Below are positions 61,660 through 64,000 of a stretch of DNA of 64,000 nucleotides, in pieces. Every line of letters begins with the position of its first letter. Within the stretch, counting starts at the first letter, position 1. Origin of the DNA: Lycocorax pyrrhopterus obiensis (taxonomy: Eukaryota; Chordata; Aves; Passeriformes; Paradisaeidae). The notes under the pieces were generated by a model. The model made no database searches. It was not told where the DNA came from and worked only from the letters and a program-made list of their open reading frames with translations. Both the position numbers and the translations under genes were made by a program. The stretch is from the NCBI GenBank assembly GCA_014706295.1, contig JACSVZ010000037.1, positions 2,108,001 to 2,172,000 of the forward strand, read 5' to 3'.

Positions 61660-62870
61660 ATGAATATTAACGTGGCAAAGTCTTCTACTTTTATCTTGCT
61701 AACATCAGACATGCAAATAAATCCTTCATTATTTACAGCTTTGGATTTCCTGTGGCTGACCATTTGCAAGCAGACTAATAATTACATTTAATTTTAGCTA
61801 AAGTCAGGTCATTTTACTCCTAAATTTTTAAAAATAAATTAATTAAATCATCCCCCTAGCTGCTGCCAGACAACTAAAATTTGCTTTTGAATCCATTCAG
61901 CCTCTTCTTAAAGGAACAAAGCTATGAATGTTCCCCCAAAAGCAGTATCCGTGATGGATAATTTCCCTTTATGTATGAGATCAATGGATATGGGTTCAAC
62001 ATAAAAATCCCAGTTCCCATTCGGGAGATTTACATGAACCCTCTGCAGTCCTACTTTATAGTCAAGCAGGGGAGAGTTAATTATTTCTCCAGAATTTATC
62101 TTCTAAATGGATATTCAGTGGCTCTGTTATTCCCCCTACTTTGCAATGAACTCTGCACTTCCCCACTTTCCTCCCAGGAAGAGGCAATCGAAGACAAAAG
62201 CCTGCAAATGATAGACAAGGGCAGAGGCCATGTCCAACTTTGATATCTTGTTGATAACGTATTGTACAATTAGATCAATTTGACAATTTCCATTATGGCT
62301 GATAAAATATTTATCGAGCCTTGGAGATGATGTCTGATCCCTGTGCCATTTGTTTCGCTAATGGGGGAGATATTTACCAAATCAGGGGAAAGCATTCAAA
62401 TTTCACATCCTCATAGCCTCCCCAACATTAGATTTGCAAATTACTGGCTGAAGCCATAAATTACAGCAGAGCACAGCCAGGCTGATGCCAGGCTGACAGG
62501 GTAGGTGGATGGCTGGCGATGACATTGTTTCACAGGAGCATTAATCATGGCAGGAAAGAAAATACTCTCAAATTGGTCCATAAGTCTAAATATTAAGGAA
62601 TGAGAAGCGGGTTGCCGGGAGATAGCTTTAGCTGCAGCTGGAAAATTAGGAAATGAAAAACCCTTTCTATTATTTAACAAATCATCTTAATAATGTTTTA
62701 TGCCGTAGTGCCAGCAAGCAAAGGAAATTCCTATTCTTGCCCATTTGCTCTTTATCCTCATTGCTCCTTAATAGGAATATTAATAATCTGAGGATTGGTG
62801 CAGATGTAGCCCGAGCTGTATTTTTCTTCTGCCGCAGCTTAACTAAAACCAGGAGAAACACTGAAGGAAA
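61660..62870. promoter_or_regulatory. Candidate long enhancer cluster / conserved non-coding element
   Basis: The longest uninterrupted enhancer-like stretch in the window. Motifs: tgcaaataaatcc (octamer-like), agactaataattacattta, a perfect palindrome ATTGTACAAT at 62261-62270 (two inverted SOX half sites), taacgtattg, the near-palindrome gataaaatatttatc at 62301-62315 (paired GATA), ccataaattacagc, gcattaatcatggc, cataagtctaaatatt and aatattaataatctg. No repeat words or microsatellites occur for over 1 kb. Open frames here are short and look random. Confidence 0.4.
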
Positions 62871-63439
62871 ATAGAGTTTTGATTTCCATGTTTAAACCGT
62901 TTGCTTTGTCAGCAACACCGATGGGGGCTTTAGCTCCTATTCTGTTCTGCTCAAGGTCAAGCACACGTTTACTTCCGTGCAGGCCAGACTTATTAAAATC
63001 CCACAAATCAGATAAAAGAGCAGAATCCAGCTTAGCACGGAGGAGAGCGAGGTCTGCAATCTCAGGGAAAAAAAAAAAATACAGGTATCGTTGTTGCTTA
63101 AATACAAGCCCTGCTGATTAATTTAAGGGCAAAGCACCACCTTTACAGGGGTGATTAGACAAGGAGCAGCTTCAAATGCTCTGTGCTCAGGGCACTGTCA
63201 GCCCTGAACCTCTCAGCACCCTGGCCCAGGGAGGCTCAGACACCACTAAAATAAGTTGAAGGTGACACATTTGTCTGGCAGACGTAATTAAAGGTCTAAT
63301 GTTGGTGCTGGAGGTCAGAGTTGTGGAGTCCTAAGGCAAAAGCACTTGGAAAGAAAGAGCTCGGAAATAAGGGAATGAAGAATGAGGCTGCTCAAGCACC
63401 TGACACCTCTCAGGGAGTCAGGGGAGGGGATTTTATCTC

Positions 63440-63945
63440 ATGAGATCCCACCTGGAATACTGCAAACAGTTCTGGTGCCCCCAAGATAAGGACATGGAAT
63501 TGTTGGAGCAAGTCCAGAGGAGACCACAAAGTTCCCACGGGCACTGGAGCACCTTCCCTATGGAGCCAGGCTGGGAGGGCTGGGAATGGTCATTCTGGAG
63601 AAGAAAAGGTTGTGTGGAGACCTCACAGCACCCTCCAGGGCCTGAAGGGGCTACAGAGAAGGAAGAAGGACTCAGGACCAGGAGCTGGAGTGACAGGGCA
63701 AGAGGGAATGGGTTCAAACTGAAAGAGGGGAAGTTTAGGTGGGATATTGGGAAGAAATTCTTCCCTGTGAGGGTGGGGAGGCCCTGGCACAGGGTGCTCA
63801 GAGAAGCTGTGGCTGCCCCTGGATCCCTGGCAGTGTCCACGGCCAGGTTGGGTGGGGCTGGGAGCAGCCTGGGACAGTGGAAGGTGTCCTGGTTGGAAAG
63901 AGATGATCCCTAAGGTCCTTCCAACCCAAACTTTCTATGATTCAA
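63440..63945 (+). mobile_element. CR1 LINE, longer 3' fragment
   Basis: Sense CR1 of about 500 bases: gagatcccacctggaatact, caaacagttctggtgccccc, gagcaagtccagaggagacc, gagggctgggaatggtcat, tctggagaagaaaaggttg, gtgtggagacctcacagc, agggaatgggttcaaactg, tattgggaagaaattcttcc, ggccctggcacagggtgct, ggaaggtgtcctgg and ggtccttccaacccaaac, ending ctatgattc. The roughly 20-base tgcccatggcaggggtgg block before the end is shortened. Confidence 0.93.
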
Positions 63946-64000
63946 ACTAAACTTGCAAAGTTTTGTCTCTCAAGCCTGATGTTCAGTTTTTCCTACTTTT

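Larger units (their letters stand above)
30833..64000 (-). other. PRDM16: PRDM16 intron upstream of the exon (probable intron 1, partial)
   Basis: This lies upstream in the direction of transcription. More than 33 kb without a recognisable exon fits the very long first intron known for mammalian PRDM16. Stretches without any assigned feature (31631-32991, 35109-38292, 39263-41639, 41941-43180, 45265-46893, 47031-47989, 48343-51595, 51628-55620, 55835-56548 and 56591-58185) hold only non-repetitive sequence and short chance open frames. Neither the first exon nor a clear promoter CpG island is present. Confidence 0.8.

Noticed and set aside
1..64000. tRNA, rRNA, snRNA or microRNA genes
   Set aside because: No cloverleaf with A and B boxes, ribosomal segment or convincing long hairpin was found by eye. 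A covariance-model scan would be needed to exclude small RNAs.

Overview
The window reads as nuclear DNA from a bird. It is dominated by non-coding sequence with short open frames only, and it carries about a dozen fragments of CR1, the chicken-repeat-1 LINE retrotransposon that dominates avian genomes. Most are 5'-truncated copies with the typical 3' end of the element. I saw no Alu, B1 or L1 signature and nothing prokaryotic. The species cannot be named from the sequence; a songbird is possible but unproven.

One protein-coding exon can be supported. It lies on the minus strand at 30483-30832 and encodes 116 complete codons of a PRDM-family transcription regulator that I recognise as PRDM16 (PR/SET domain 16). 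It has a polypyrimidine tract and AG acceptor upstream and a GTAAGC donor downstream. Its content matches what I recall as coding exon 2: an acidic and proline-rich linker followed by the first half of the PR domain. The gene runs right to left. Positions 30833-64000 are therefore part of a very long upstream intron (intron 1 by comparison with mammalian PRDM16), and 1-30482 part of the next intron. Neither neighbouring exon is in the window.

Downstream intron (1-30482): CR1 copies at 1098, 4379, 10303 and 21583; a candidate solo LTR in minus orientation at about 27430-28070; homopolymer A runs at 2039 and 7263; G-quadruplex-capable tracts near 6177, 20975 and 25771; an AT hairpin at 25162; and several repeat-free AT-rich blocks that look like possible conserved non-coding elements.

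Upstream intron (30833-64000): CR1 copies at 31355, 32992, 35011, 45023, 46894, 47990, 55621, 58186 and 63440; microsatellites at 38293, 43181 and 56549; and the most enhancer-like stretches in the window (about 38860-39190, 44280-44660, 58740-59190 and 61660-62870), dense in homeodomain-type TAAT, SOX-type ACAAT and GATA motifs.

No new multi-gene system is visible. The realistic interest is the regulatory content of the long introns of a developmental gene (PRDM16 acts in brown fat, heart, craniofacial and neural stem-cell programmes), plus a few structural oddities. All regulatory calls are inference from motif content and need a cross-species alignment.
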